Shown: positions 34,639-47,320 of the stretch, piece after piece
Layout: each line of letters opens with the position of its first letter
Numbering within the stretch: position 1 is the first letter of the stretch
DNA from: Phorcus lineatus
Lineage: Eukaryota; Mollusca; Gastropoda; Trochida; Trochidae
DNA length: 64,000 nucleotides
NCBI GenBank assembly: GCA_921293015.1
Contig: OV121088.1
Span: forward strand, 8,493,882 to 8,557,881
Direction: 5' to 3'
The notes under the pieces: model-generated
The model's input: the letters and a program-made list of their open reading frames with translations, nothing else
What the model was told of the DNA's origin: nothing
The model's database searches: none
Translations under genes and position numbers: made by a program

Positions 34639-35955
34639 GCGAATTCGTAAGTCACGTGATTTCGGCGTGATCTTGAATTTTCACACTTTTTGCAAGTTCA
34701 AGACCCCATGCACATTTGAGGGATCACCACTCTGCTAATACTTGCAGTAGAGATCCGATATTTACATGATAAGTAGTTAAAGCATTGGCCTATAACTACA
34801 TTGTCTCAGAATCTAAAAATTCACAATACTTTTTCCACAGCGACCATTCCAATTTTCAAAATTTTAAAAAATCGCAAACTTCAAGGGCAGATAACTCAAA
34901 TACCTACCCGTCGAATTTCATGAATTTTGCATGAGAGGTAAACATGATCGAGGTCATTAAGAATCAAGAATAAAATGGATCGCGAACAGTCATTTCAGTT
35001 CACACGAGGGAGTCAAAGTTTGCATCATACTATACGTCAATTAAGTGCGTTAGCAAGGGTTAAATTGCAAACAATTGAAGGAAAACATCAATATTGAAGA
35101 ACGGTCAAGACGTGTGACATGTCCAAATGCAGGTACATGCGCTCTTGCATGTGTGAAAGGGCAAAAGTTGACAGAAATACTCTACATTGCTCTTGTATCA
35201 AGTTTCTCTAAATGCGTTAGCAAGGGGTAATTTGAAAAGTTGAAGGAAAACTGTCAAGATATGCGACATGGGGCAAAGTTTGAGAGAAATACTCTTTGAT
35301 GTCTTATAAACAAGCACGTAATCGACAGTCTACAGAGGGACGAAATTGCTCTTTGGAGCAAAAGTCCGTACTACTGCACGAATGGTCAGCGTGTGTGAGA
35401 AGACCAAAAGCATACAAGTGCGTCAGTAACTGTCAAAATCTGATCAGACAGACAGAGAAGCGAGCAAAAAAGCCTGCCTGACTGACCTGAGCTGACTGAC
35501 TGACATAGTCTTGATTATTTATATATATAAAGATCCTCAACCTATGTACCAGCATTCAGGAACTATATTCCAGTGTCGGAAAACCACTTGATCTCGCCAA
35601 AAGAAAACACTAGCCCTTTTTCAACTTTCAAACCTCTACTGCCTCCCCTCCAGATACCCCTTACATTTTGATGTTCTTGCTTTCTTGCCTCAACTGACAG
35701 CAGGCCGTGTACATCGAGCAAACCTCACTTCCGCTCCTATGTCTCGCTACGTACTGAAAACGTATACAAAACGTCTTTTCGCTTCAGAATACGGCTAAAT
35801 CAACTGCAGTGTACTAGAAATGTCTTCAAAACGCTATCTTAACTTGGAAAAGCACTTAGTTTGCCCCCAAGAGCCACGGGTGCTCATATTTTGCTGAATC
35901 CTGTCATTGTCGTTGCTTGCGACTATATTTATTATTATAATTATTATTATAGTTA

Positions 35956-37164
35956 ATTGCTGATTAACTACTGGTAAAGAATCAGTTACAATGTTAAAAA
36001 TCCTTGGCTTTGATCAAAAATTACTTATGATATATATATCCTTCTTTCAGATAAGCTAGAACTTAATTACTAGAAAAGAAATCGAAGAAAATTTATACAT
36101 GCAGATTGTACTTAGCTCTTATGTCAATATGTTTCACAATAGGATTTTGGAATCTTCTTTCCGAGGAGATGTCATATGACTTTTATGAAATGAGTGTTAA
36201 TTTTTGAATTACCGAAGTGGGAGCGACAGTTTTACACAAATTTTCAAAAAAATTTTTGAGGTCATATTTATTATCATTTCTTTATGAACGATTTTATTCC
36301 GTTTGAATTTCCATAGAAATATCCAGAAAAAAGCCTGCATTCCTTGCTATGACAGGCTACAGTGATGTTAAAAAAAATAGTATTATGACGTCACACGAAG
36401 CGAAATAGTGACCCTCTCTCGCGCTCAAACAATCATCACTAGGTAAAAGCGATATGTGCACATGTGCTCATATTGAAAATATGTCACTACTTATTATTCT
36501 CCCTATGGGTAATAGGTATCCTTATTTTGGCAAAGAAAAGAAGGAAGATTAATGATGATTGTGAAAGAGAAGGTCATGTAGATATTGTTTACAAGATACA
36601 GGGCGACCTCATTGGTTAAGCACATAAGGATCCTAAAACAAATTATTTGAGTTATTCAAGGAATGAAATGCATTATCAGCAAATAGTTCATGATTGTGTT
36701 ACAATATATAGCAGAGATTAACAGTAATCTATAGCTTATGTGAGATATGATATTATAATCCATTGCTCCAAGATGGTGATTTTTCAAAATAAATTATGGT
36801 ATTGAAATCTACTGGCGTGTAATTATCCCTGTTATTGCTGAATTATTTATCATATGGGAGTAAATATAGACAAATATGAGACTGGATGTCAGTGATAAAT
36901 ATGTATAATAGATATTTGTCTTGTTGATTTTGTTACTATTTACATATCATCTTTGTTATTAGAGATTCTGACTTATGAATGTTTCATAAAGTAAGGATAT
37001 GACCGCTCGTCAACTAAAATAGATAAATACTTAAACTCAAAACATTACAAAATGTTCTGAGTTTTTCATTAAATAATAATGACTGTAAGCTGATCCAGAT
37101 GAATATATTGCTTTGTTTTTTATTTGTGTAAAGGGATAATTACGTAAGTAAATAGACTGTTTTG
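35956..37164. other. AT-rich non-coding stretch
   Basis: No gene is seen. A patch at about 36330-36450 with TGACGTCACACGAAGCG is GC-richer and includes a CRE-type palindrome TGACGTCA at about 36387. Confidence 0.5.
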
Positions 37165-37408
37165 TTAGGTCGCTAGGAGGGGAGATAATGCTGTAGTTAG
37201 TGAATTTGGCTTAAGATCAAGAGGTCTTTGGTTCAAATCCCGTTACGGACTCGGTCACTTTGTCTGCAGTAGAGAACTGTTCTACATGCAGTAAGGTTTG
37301 GGTGCAATGCTACACTGAATTTCAGTGCAGTTGCAATCATGTATTGCTGTATGGACACTCGCAAGTTTCACCGCAATGCATAGCCACAAAGGTGTTGCAG
37401 GCTGTCTC
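37165..37408 (+). mobile_element. SINE family 1, copy with tRNA-like head, tail lost
   Basis: A tRNA-like head with B box GGTTCAAATCCC (about 37230) leads into the body (TTTGTCTGCAGTAGAGAACT, GTGCAATGCTACACTG, CATAGCCACAA). Similarity ends near 37408. The family tail is missing and a non-SINE open segment follows directly. Confidence 0.88.
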
Positions 37409-37694
37409 AATATATGATGATGCATGGGGTAAAGTTATCAGCGGTACAGGTCTACTTCTTGATGCCAGGGTTGATGAGGAGTTCCTTGTGGAAGAACTAT
37501 CTGACCCTGTTAGTCCAGCTGCTGGTCCAGAAAATGATTTGATCAGTCATTTTGATCCACCGGGTACTGCAGTAACTAGTGTGAATAAGGCACTCCATTG
37601 GTACCTAGCAGACTACTCCGTCTTTCTGTCGGCCAGTGGAGACTGCTGGTCAGTGTGTCTGAGATTCCAAAGAGGAGGAACTGACTTCTTGTGA
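37260..37694 (+). pseudogene. Open frame running from SINE into unidentified protein-like sequence
   Basis: A 144-codon frame begins inside the SINE (a non-ATG TTG start is required for the full length). It continues for about 95 codons after the SINE ends. That second part is balanced in composition and protein-like, with an acidic stretch containing DARVDEEFLVEELSDP and later DLISHFDPPGTAV. No family is recognised. It could be a relic exon or a fragment of an unknown element next to the SINE, or chance. No clear acceptor or donor pair brackets it. Confidence 0.25.
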
Positions 37695-40442
37695 TCAAGG
37701 ATAATTAAGACAATCACTCACAATAACTGAGTACCTGTAAAGAGTAAAGAATACCTCCCATCCATATGTTGTCAGTTGCTCCATTGGCATGAAAGATATG
37801 CTATCATGCCATCATCAGCAATCTTTGACCCTTGGAACTTGGTTGACAGGCTGAAACTGCCATCAAGCTTATGTCACTGTCCAGGTGATCCTAGGGGAAA
37901 GTTGAGGGCAAGAAATGGCTAGCAACTGTATATTTTGGCATGGCACTGATCCCCCATTATTTACTTTGCTTGTGAGTGTTTGTTCCTGTAAATTAGCCGT
38001 TTAGAATGGTTTGACACTTCTCAATACATCAGGTATATAGTGTCATATAGTTCTAGAGATCGGGAAGTTTGATATTCTGAGGATAAGATTTGTCAGAACT
38101 GACAATGATTTGTGGAAAGTTTCATTTTGATAAACGTTCTTCTCTATAATGATGTTATCTCCAATTGATACTTATGAAGCTTACACAGATTGTAGTAAAT
38201 AATAAAATAAACTCCACATGATGTCTTACTAAGCATGTCTAGATTTGAAATCAAAATATCTCCTAACTTATATCTGATAAGATGATTGTTTTTGAGATTC
38301 TTTTTCAGAGACTGATTAAAAACTTTAACATTGCCCAATGTAATCAGCTTTGTCCTCATGTGTCGAGTTTGATGTTATTAAAGTTTAATTGCAATGTTTT
38401 ATGCAGTTGAAACCTGCTTGGTTTATAGTCCTTCATAAAGCAGTTGTCCAGACAACAAGCCTACAAGTGATAATGGTCTGTTGTCAACACTTCATTTATA
38501 TCTCGTGAGGCTAATGAAAATAAAAGCTGAAAACATTTTCTGAAATTTCAATTTTTTTTACATGCCCGCATTTTGTAAAGGATATTTTTTTAATACAAAT
38601 TTGTATATTTAACGTGGAAAGTGTACCATAGACTTTGTCAGGTGATGAAATTACAAAGCTCTGATAATAAGTAGGGCCTTCATTCTATTCAAATTCAGCA
38701 ACTCCAAGCAATGAATTAGTCTCTTTAGGAGCTTAAGGTAGGACTTTTATATCCTACGATTTGAAGTTTTCTCAAGGCGCTTTGGGATACCTGACAAAAT
38801 ATACAAGGTGACACTCACTTGTTGCAAACGGCTGTCATCGTGTAGCTTATTCTGTCCTTAATGACATTCTCGCATCTATTCTTATTCTCCCGTACATGTT
38901 GGTCTACACGTCAGCTTTTAAGATCAAATGGTGTAAAAACATTCACTGATATATTTTTTTAAAAAGCTGGAATCTTGTATTAATTTCAATCTTTTGTGAT
39001 ATTATCAAAGGCATTCAGTCATTTTTTAAAAGATGATGACTTAAAAGGCTATAAAACCATCAACTCTCACCTAACCTCAAATTTTTTCCTATTTGACATG
39101 TTTATTTAGTCATCGGTTTTTAGAATAAAAGTGTCCCGAAAGAGAGCCTGAAATACTCATGTCACCAATCACCTGGTATTTACTTCTGTCTTTTGTGTGC
39201 TCTCATCGTATCCTCTTAATATTACTCCCAACATTTTGGCGAAGTAACCAGTTGTTGAGAAGAAGATGACAGAAAAACAGCCCAAATTCTATCCATCGAT
39301 AAAAGACGGTTATCTCGTAAAAACAAATTAATTTTTTTTTGGTTATCGTCACTTATCAACTTCAAAGAACATGGAGGCTGGAATATTCGCTAAAATCATT
39401 GATTTTTATCAATTATTGCATAAACATGTATGAATAAATAATAAATCAATAATTGGAAGTATCTCTTAAGATTACAAATGTAATGTATGAACAATAAAAA
39501 TCTCATTAACGACAAAATTTGGATTGACAACTTCTTGACAATTATTTGCAAGAATGTTTATGATTTTTGCTTTGATATATATTCTTGCTAAGAGTACACG
39601 ACAGGCACTTAGATAAGTTTGAGAAATGATAGCTTAAAGGTATGACCTGTCAAACATACGAATCTCCATCACAGAAGAGCAATATCCGCTAATTATAGAC
39701 CAGGTTTGTCATCTGTCTCTTGCATGTAACCACAGTTTTATTGTTACTTCAAACGATATTGGTGGATGTAGGAAGAATCGAAAAATGTATACGTAGACGT
39801 GTGGGTTGTAGACAGAGATGTTTTGTTGTTGAGAGATTGACAGTTTCAACTCTGGACGAGGTTACACACAAACAGTACAAAACAGTTACTTTGATTGATC
39901 GTTGTTTATCAGTGTGAACATGCCCTTTATTGACTACAGCATCTTAGTCTACATCTTTTATGAATCATAGATATGCAAGACGGAACAGATTTTTTGGAGG
40001 AAAAAATGTGTTTTGTTTCGACCATTGAAACTTCTTTCTCGTAATTCTTATAAATCATACAAATTAAAAAAAGAGAAGATTTCTGAAAACAGCAATATAG
40101 CCTGAAGCCTTCATCTGTCAGAGTCCTGTATGTCTTTTTCATAATACTTTTCTCTCATTGAATATATTTTGGCTATTTTGAATGCAAGAATATCTCTTAC
40201 TTATTGAAGCAAAAGTGTTCAAGATTTTTCCTGGAGGATTCTTAGAACTTGCTTTTTTGATGCAAATAGTATTGAAGGCATACACTCAACCTTCTTGAAG
40301 TTTAGGAAGGTACATAAGACGTGGTACGAATGTACATCATTGGTACATATGGACAGTAAACTTGAAATGATACAGCTGAAAATCAAGGATTTGACATTTT
40401 TTGTGAAGATATCTTATTCATGAAGGAGACAATTTAATGGTT
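37695..40442. other. Non-coding stretch
   Basis: No gene is supported. Composition is AT-rich with slightly richer patches near 37740-37960 and 38720-38900. Nothing organised was recognised. Confidence 0.55.
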
Positions 40443-40574
40443 ATTCAACTTCTTTATTAACAGATTAGCAACGTTTTGGTATAGCTCCTTATACCATTTT
40501 CAAGCATATGAAAACGGTATAAGGATCTCGAGCTATGCTGAAACATCAAAAATCTTTTCATAAAGAAGTTGAAT
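40443..40574. mobile_element. Foldback (palindromic) element
   Basis: The left arm ATTCAACTTCTTTAT... and right arm ...ATAAAGAAGTTGAAT are inverted copies running about 60 bases each to a centre near 40508. They share ATAGCT, CCTTATACC and TTTTCA blocks with small gaps. Related arms occur at 21581 and 53530, so it belongs to a dispersed family. Confidence 0.75.
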
Positions 40575-43375
40575 ATTCATAAATTTGTTTACTTCATTAC
40601 TACTACAACTTCTCGAATGCCACTAAAAGAGTTCAAGGATTTGGTACAAGTTTTTAACTTAGGACTCCCTCTGTCTCAAATTGATAGTCAACAAAGTTTA
40701 TGTTTTCATGACCTCTGTCTATAAACAATATCGACTGTCACAATTAAAATGACACGATGATCATCTTCAACGACAGAAGTCGAGACGACGGATGAGAACA
40801 TTATTTATTAATTATATCTTCTATCAAGATATCAATGTGAGAAGCATTTATGAATACCAACACTCAGTTATGTATCAAGTTGCTGTAATTATCCCAGTAA
40901 TCTTCCATTATTGGATACTGCTTGTAGGTGATCCCCTCACAATAATAAAGCTGCTATGGCAATAAATAAGGCATCAAACATTTGACACTCAGTGTCAGAG
41001 TACACTTATGCTAAGGCGGACATGTTTTCATAGCGCTGTAGACAAACCATAACCACTTTGTGATTTAAGCCAGAGATTAGTGTAAATTTGAAACATTATT
41101 TTAGATTTGTGAATCCGGTTCTGGACCTGTTGCTGTCATGTGTTGAATTGAATTGTAACATTGCCTCACACAGATTTATTGTCAAGTGACATTTTGTGCC
41201 GGTTAGGTGCTTGGGTTAGTTCGGTTTAAGAAGGATTAAGAGATTAACGGGTAGATGTAACACATACATTGTATAAAGCTGTTCTTTATTACGGCAGATT
41301 TGCCTTCAGTGCAATCAGTGCCAAACAAATAGCTACATTTCTTTTTTATTGTTCTTTTATTACTTAAACAGCATGTTTCTTCAATTGACACTTTATATTT
41401 GTGTGCTTTGTGTAAAAACTCCTTTATATTTCTAATCAAACATTTATTTGGTAAATATTTATGAGCATTGTTAAGTGAGACGATAACTGAATTGATTTCA
41501 TGATTGACAGGAGTTTTTCAACCTAAGGCAATTGAGGTATATGACAAGTTTGAGAGGACTTAAAGAAACCTGAATTGCTAGCTGTATCGATGTTGAACAA
41601 ATGTTTTCAAATTTAGTGAAATTTATGAAAATGCAAATCAATAACAACGTAATACCAATTTACCATGAGTTTCTCACATAAAAATTCCTGGATTTGCCAT
41701 TAAAGGGTTAACATTACTCTCCAGAAATGATTTAAATCTAGTTTAGATATTTTCAACATGTCTGCCCTTTCTTCTTCAAAGTTATTTGAGCTAAAATGTA
41801 AAAATACTTTCGGCACAGTTCACGAATTTAGCTAATACTGGATTATCTCCCCTTATCTCCACCTTCTCTTTAAGAAACGAGCAACGTCATGGCTCGCTTG
41901 CCTTGTACAATTAAAGTCCAGCTAATCGCAATGATCAACAGCTTTTCGTCAAATCTGATACCAATCCCGAGTAGTTCTAACGTTTTACTATCGTCATTCC
42001 GATCAAGGGATTTACTAGCATTGGCTAAAGGCTGCATTCACAGTGGCTAGATCTAAGACCAAGGTTAAATGTTATGTGAGAAGATAATTCTGTAGTGGCT
42101 CATCTGACTCCTGTGTTATTGTGATTGTGTCGAACAAGTGCCCTTTCTCTGGATATGTCTTTTCTTGATTTTCTATCGTGTTTCTCCAATGGACAATCTC
42201 CAACTAATTCGAAGTTGGTTTATGGGGTAGGTTAATAATTTTCACCTTTTCATTATAAATGGTTAATGTTGTTTTATTATCAAAAGAAATATCCATTTGC
42301 TCTTTCCACAAGGGACCTCGGAAAATGATGGTGCGTATGCAAGGAGCTCTTAAACTTATACTTGAAGTATCCGTGAATTACGTGAATATCGATGGAGCCT
42401 GAGGTTAATGCAGGAAGAGAATTGATTTGTCATAGTCTGATATTTATTTATTAAAGTTCGGGATATGGAGAAATCAATACCATGGAAAGTGTTTCAAGGA
42501 TACGTATCGTTTGCTATTGATAGTAGTGTTATTTCTTTCTATTTTATCATTTTATGGTTTATTAAATAAATTTATGGTATTTGAAAAAGTGACTTGTAAT
42601 CTAAATTTATGAATTGTTAAAATGATAAGGAAAGAAAAATGTTTTTTGTTGAATCCAAAACTGGGGATGTATATTATGACCAGTCTGTAGGCTAGTTTGT
42701 GTTTAAGTGAGTTATTTTTCGGTCATGATAATGTCATTGGATTGAAACAACTAAATTTGTATTATGAATGACATGGTAATAGGATCTGTTTTATTTTGAC
42801 ATTTTCAATATTGATATGTTGTGAAGATAGTAGTGTTACATTTTACAATGAAATATGATCCAATTTTGGTATTGAAAAGATGGAAGCAAGGTGTAATTGA
42901 CAAGCGTATCAGGATGAAGGAACAGCAATTGTTTTTCACCCAAGCAAGTGCACAGAAGGGATTGTTTTGCTCATCTCAACTCAGCAGGCAGTATAAATTG
43001 TCATCAAGAAAATAGTATCAACCCATTGCCTTCATGTCAGGGGAACAGTCTCAGGAGAATAGTGATGAATAGCGTATTGAAACCAGCTGTCTAAAATCTG
43101 CCACATGGATTATACAAAAACTCAAATCAAGAGTTGGATATCGTCAATATTTTTCAGGTTTTTTAATTTGTTTTCTAATTTTAAGAATGACAATTTTTAA
43201 ACATCATATGAAGTCTGGTGTCAAACCTGATATAAAAAGTTTCCACAACCTTCAATTTAAAGCATTTCAGATAAAATTTGGATCTTTACGATGATTTATA
43301 CTTTATTTTTGACCGGCAAATATGAAATACATGTTTTTCTTCCAATTACCAGGTGATTGTCCCTTGCTCGCTTAC
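40575..43375. other. Non-coding stretch
   Basis: No gene is seen. A patch at about 41870-42070 is richer in GC than its surroundings and could be regulatory. Confidence 0.5.
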
Positions 43376-43721
43376 TTAAAGTGGCAGTAGCACATTTTTG
43401 GAAAATTTTGTTTCTTAAAACTTTCCTCATGCCAAATGTATTATCTTCAGAGGATCAAACGTCTCTTTTATCAACCTAGTCATCTGTAGCCATAGAAGAA
43501 ATTATCAGGTGTTATCCAAAAACTATTGGCGGCTATTTTTGTGTAAACATCATATTATCGATCATTTGAAGTAGGGAAATTGATTTGGATAACTTTTCGG
43601 AACATTTTACGTTCGTTTTAGAGCTGCTTTTCTCGATTAAAAAACATTATCTTGCTACATTTATTTTTGATTTTATGAGATCACTTTATTTATCTATAAA
43701 AATGTGCTACTGCCCAATTAA
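43376..43721. mobile_element. TTAA-flanked MITE with near-perfect inverted ends
   Basis: A 338-bp body (43380-43717) lies between TTAA at 43376-43379 and 43718-43721. Its ends are AGTGGCAGTAGCACATTTTT on the left and, reversed, TTGGGCAGTAGCACATTTTT on the right, 17 of which (GGCAGTAGCACATTTTT) match perfectly. TTAA target duplication is typical of piggyBac and Kolobok superfamilies. There is no coding capacity, so it is a non-autonomous copy. Confidence 0.9.
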
Positions 43722-45529
43722 CAGAAACTAATCCAACCCAAAATATTTTCTAAAATCCCTTATGATCTATAGACAATTCATTCTTGAAATTAATCTTATT
43801 CAATATCCTTAGGTATAAATTTCCCCTTGCATGTAAACGAGTGAATTTTGTGTAACATTTTAAAAAGTCGATTAATTTCACTTTACACCTTCATGAAGGG
43901 TTTTCAAGATATAAGGTTATATCATTATGATTCAGGGAAGGTCTATAGCTTTTACTTACTTTGTTCCATTCGTTTAGAATATTTTTCTGGAAGCACGGAA
44001 AACACAGGTGTAGTTAACTGACGAACAGCTACCTAAAGTCATTAATCAGCTTATTTATAGATCGTCTGTCTCGTTAGCAACAAACTCATTTAATCGTCAC
44101 GTTTTCACCTGATCTTCGACAAGGTGATTGTTTGACGTTATGACCATCTCTCGGTAGGTTTTACATGAAAAATCTCGAGGAATTCAAAATGCACAATAAT
44201 CTTATCTTCACGCCCCCTATAATCCTGGTTCCACAAAAGCCTATTATTATCATGATGGGGTTGCAAAATAGCCCAGGTAAGGACTGGATCTTCGAGGCGA
44301 TAAATAGAACTGATCCTTAATCACTTAATCAATATCGTGATCCCATCGAACCCAGCAGCAATAAGCCGGAAGTTGCTCTATAAAAACGGACGTGACCGAT
44401 ATTTCATTCGTGATGTGTCTTTCAACTTTGTGATGTGCCTTTCAACATCTTTTCTAACTGTATTCACAAATATATAAACAGAATTGGTGATTGCAGTTCT
44501 TTAAAAGAAACTGTTTGATTGTATGAATATTGGTCTTTACTATTTCTGATCAATAAATAAGCACTCGTAAATTATTTAAATGTTTTTTAAAAAGGCTTTG
44601 CACTTAACTAGCCCATGTAATAAGAGCTGTTGTACTTCAATCTTCATTTTTTATTTTGATAGGAAAAAAAGTTTACAAACTAACAAATGACCAAGAAATT
44701 TCCTAAAATATTCAGAAGAGATATTGCTTTAAAAGTAAGATTTCATGGGTAACATCATTAAAAATGTACAAATTCTTGATGTCTCGAATGAGGATCGTTC
44801 CTACTTCCAATCTAGAGATTGCATCATGTCTTTATGCCAAGTATATAAAATATGAGCGAAACTATTTGATATAATTCTTGATGTGGACAAATGTACATGT
44901 CATCTACTGAAGGAAAGGAATTATCAAATGCAGTATAGAACTCAATATAAAAATATTTTACTACGTGTGGAACGTGGCCACAGAAGTGAGAATCTGCATA
45001 TGAGAAATAGATTCTTTAGTTACAAAGGATATAGAAAAACTTTGTGAGATGCTGCACATGGCCGGTGTTATGATGTTAAAGGATCGTTTATTCACTCTCG
45101 CCGGGTAAATATTGACATGGTATAAGAATGAATGTAGCATTAGGCCATTAGTGACTTGTAACAATGATTGCTCTAGACATCCAATTGCCTTGTTGCATAG
45201 TTTATGTTTCCGCTCGCCAGTGTATCGTAGTCTGCAGCTGTTTTACATGCAAGTACCATAATCGTTACAGTTACAATAGCTCCTCTGGGCCAGGAGAGTC
45301 TTAACCTCTCATAGGACTGATTAATTACTGTATATTAATTATGATTGTTAATGATTAATCGAAAGATTATTTTTTATTTCATATTCCAGTGTTAACGAAT
45401 GGTACTTAAAGTAGTTACAACAAAATGGTTAAAAAAAATTTGATTTTTATATTGTCGGTATTAATATGTTAATTCACTAGCCGTACTGTAAGTTTTTAGC
45501 ACCTTGTAGCGCAATTATTGAAACTTTAA
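43722..45529. other. Non-coding stretch with a GC-richer island
   Basis: No gene is supported. About 44040-44400 is less AT-rich and ends in a TATA-like box (listed separately). Confidence 0.5.
44379..44446 (+). promoter_or_regulatory. Weak candidate promoter: TATA-like box and 20-bp duplication
   Basis: TATAAAAA at 44379-44386 follows a GC-richer stretch. Shortly after it TGATGTGTCTTTCAAC (44411) is repeated as TGATGTGCCTTTCAAC (44431). No coding exon follows within reach, so this may be chance in an AT-rich genome. Confidence 0.2.
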
Positions 45530-45648
45530 GTTGATATCCGTCAAATAAGCCGGTGCTGGCTGGGTGAGGTTTCACACTGCCCTTTGTGGTTGATATCTGT
45601 CAAATAAGCTTGTGCTGGCCGAGCGAGGTTTCGCATTGCCCTTTATGA
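45530..45648. repeat. 59-bp tandem duplication
   Basis: GTTGATATC(C/T)GTCAAATAAG recurs at 45530 and 45589. Each copy continues with GTGCTGGC--G-GAGGTTTC and CATTGCCCTTT-type sequence. Confidence 0.9.
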
Positions 45649-46065
45649 TTCATGTGGTCTTTTATTTACATTTTTGTTAACACTTTAATTATTTCTTCTG
45701 GTTCTTCTAATTCTTCTTCTCCTTCTAATGAGGAATTTGGATATCAAGACCATTGGTCTTTTTGCTTTAGACAATGATGAGGATAATAAAGTACCCATGG
45801 TTGCCTCTTTGCAATGTTCTAAGATTTGGACACTAGTTAGGATTTGGAGATGGCATAGTCAACAGAAATTGTTGGACCTTCATGTTTATAGAGTATAAAT
45901 ATATTGTATTGTGTTTTGTTAATTTTTACTTGCTCTGTCAACATATTTAAATCTGCAGTGGTCCATTTAGTACCCTGATCACCTTCAGGCCAAATGCCTT
46001 GTATCACTTGGATGATTTCTTTCACTTGTCAAGATATGGATGTTCCTCTTACTCTACTAAAATAA

Positions 46066-46480
46066 GTCTTTTGTTTGTTCAAAGAACAATATTTTGTATT
46101 TATCTATTGAAGATGATTTATTGAAATGTGCATAAGTTGTTGAAAACAGAATAATTTTGTTCACTTGCTGAATCCAGTTATTTATGTGACTCTACTCTTG
46201 TTTGTTTGTTTAAAGAACATCAATCTATATTATCTCTTAAAAATGATTTGTCACTTTATGAAATAGATGCATTATCATTTTGTCCAAATCGCTGTTCATC
46301 TAAAACCACTCATGTTCTCACTGTGTTTCTTGTTCAAAGAACATCATTCTGTATTGATCAACTGAAGATGATTTATCATTTTATGAAAAAGACGCAATTG
46401 TTGAAGCAAGCGGCATCATTTGTCCACTTGACCAATCCAACTGTTCATCTGATGTCCACTCACGTTGACCATTCAACCGT
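46066..46480. repeat. Tandem array, 123-132-bp unit, three copies
   Basis: The motif (C/T)AAAGAACA followed by T-TATT--TC-A-TGAAGATGATTT recurs at about 46080, 46212 and 46335. Each is followed by ATGAAA, TTTGTCCACTTG- and CTGTTCATCT-like segments. Confidence 0.8.
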
Positions 46481-47183
46481 GTCCTAGACGACATTTCTCT
46501 GTCACTCTGACCACTATTCTAGATAAAATATTAATAATTTCTCTCTGATGCCGAGTCTGATAGTAACGGACTGGTCATTATTCTGTCCACAAGGTGGAGC
46601 TGATGAGGTGACCTGAGATTGACCTGATAAACAAAACATCTGGGGCTGCGTATTTCAAATATTGATCAAATATGGAGTCGTTAATGACCGATTGATATAA
46701 TAATAATTGCAGGCTTTTAGCTTAATCAGTCAGTAACTATAATTAATGACTAGTAATAGAAAAGCTGGTTCCTATGCTTGTGAATGAGTAAAGTTGGGTG
46801 TTATATTGTGTGAGAAGGTTGTGATTATTGAATAAATTAATAAGTTGGTCGACCTTTTTCACTTGATTTGACCTACATAGAGAAGCAAAACTGCAACATT
46901 ATGCTTAGTTGAAACCTGCATATTTTGAAACACAAATTCAAAATTTTAGTATGATATATAATAACTGTTTCAATTTAATCATTTTTATTTTATTATGAAG
47001 TAAGTTTAAAAATTTGAACAATTATTCAGAAGTTGTATATGTTGTCCTCTAGAATTTATATTTCATTTTATTTTTGAAAAATCATATCTTACCGAAAGGA
47101 TTTTTCTCAACCTGTAACTTGCATTGCCATCAGCTCAGAAAGGGTTATTTAAAGATACTGGATATCCCTCATAAACTCTTAAG

Positions 47184-47320
47184 GTGTTGCATTACTTTAT
47201 TGACTGAGTATATTTAAGTTTAAGCTTCTTCATGCATGTTGACATTTTTTAGTGTTGCATAACTTGATTGACTGAGTATATTAAAGATTACACTTCCATG
47301 ATGCATCTTATATCTCCCAA
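47184..47320. repeat. 68-bp tandem duplication
   Basis: GTGTTGCAT(T/A)AC is followed by TGATTGACTGAGTATATT-like sequence at 47184 and 47252. Confidence 0.8.

Larger units (their letters stand above)
32662..35955. repeat. Composite of two tandem ~1.55-kb repeat units in ATT-rich sequence
   Basis: Unit 1 (about 32815-34355) and unit 2 (about 34371-35930) begin with CCACGATTCTTGTGA and end with TGCTTGCGACTATATTT in an ATT microsatellite, offset 1556 bp. They are highly similar along their length. Neither has a credible gene. Both end in TGCTGAATCC (34318, 35892), the inverse of the GGATTCAGCA that heads the block. A 14-bp TATTATTATAGTTA flanks both sides (32662, 35942) and may be a target duplication, though the sequence is low-complexity. 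I infer an unclassified non-autonomous element duplicated by recombination between ATT tracts. Confidence 0.8.

Noticed and set aside
46590-46625. Hammerhead-like CTGATGAGGTGACC core
   Set aside because: The required GAAA after stem II and the flanking helices are missing; similar CTGATGAG matches at 22690 and 54778 also fail.
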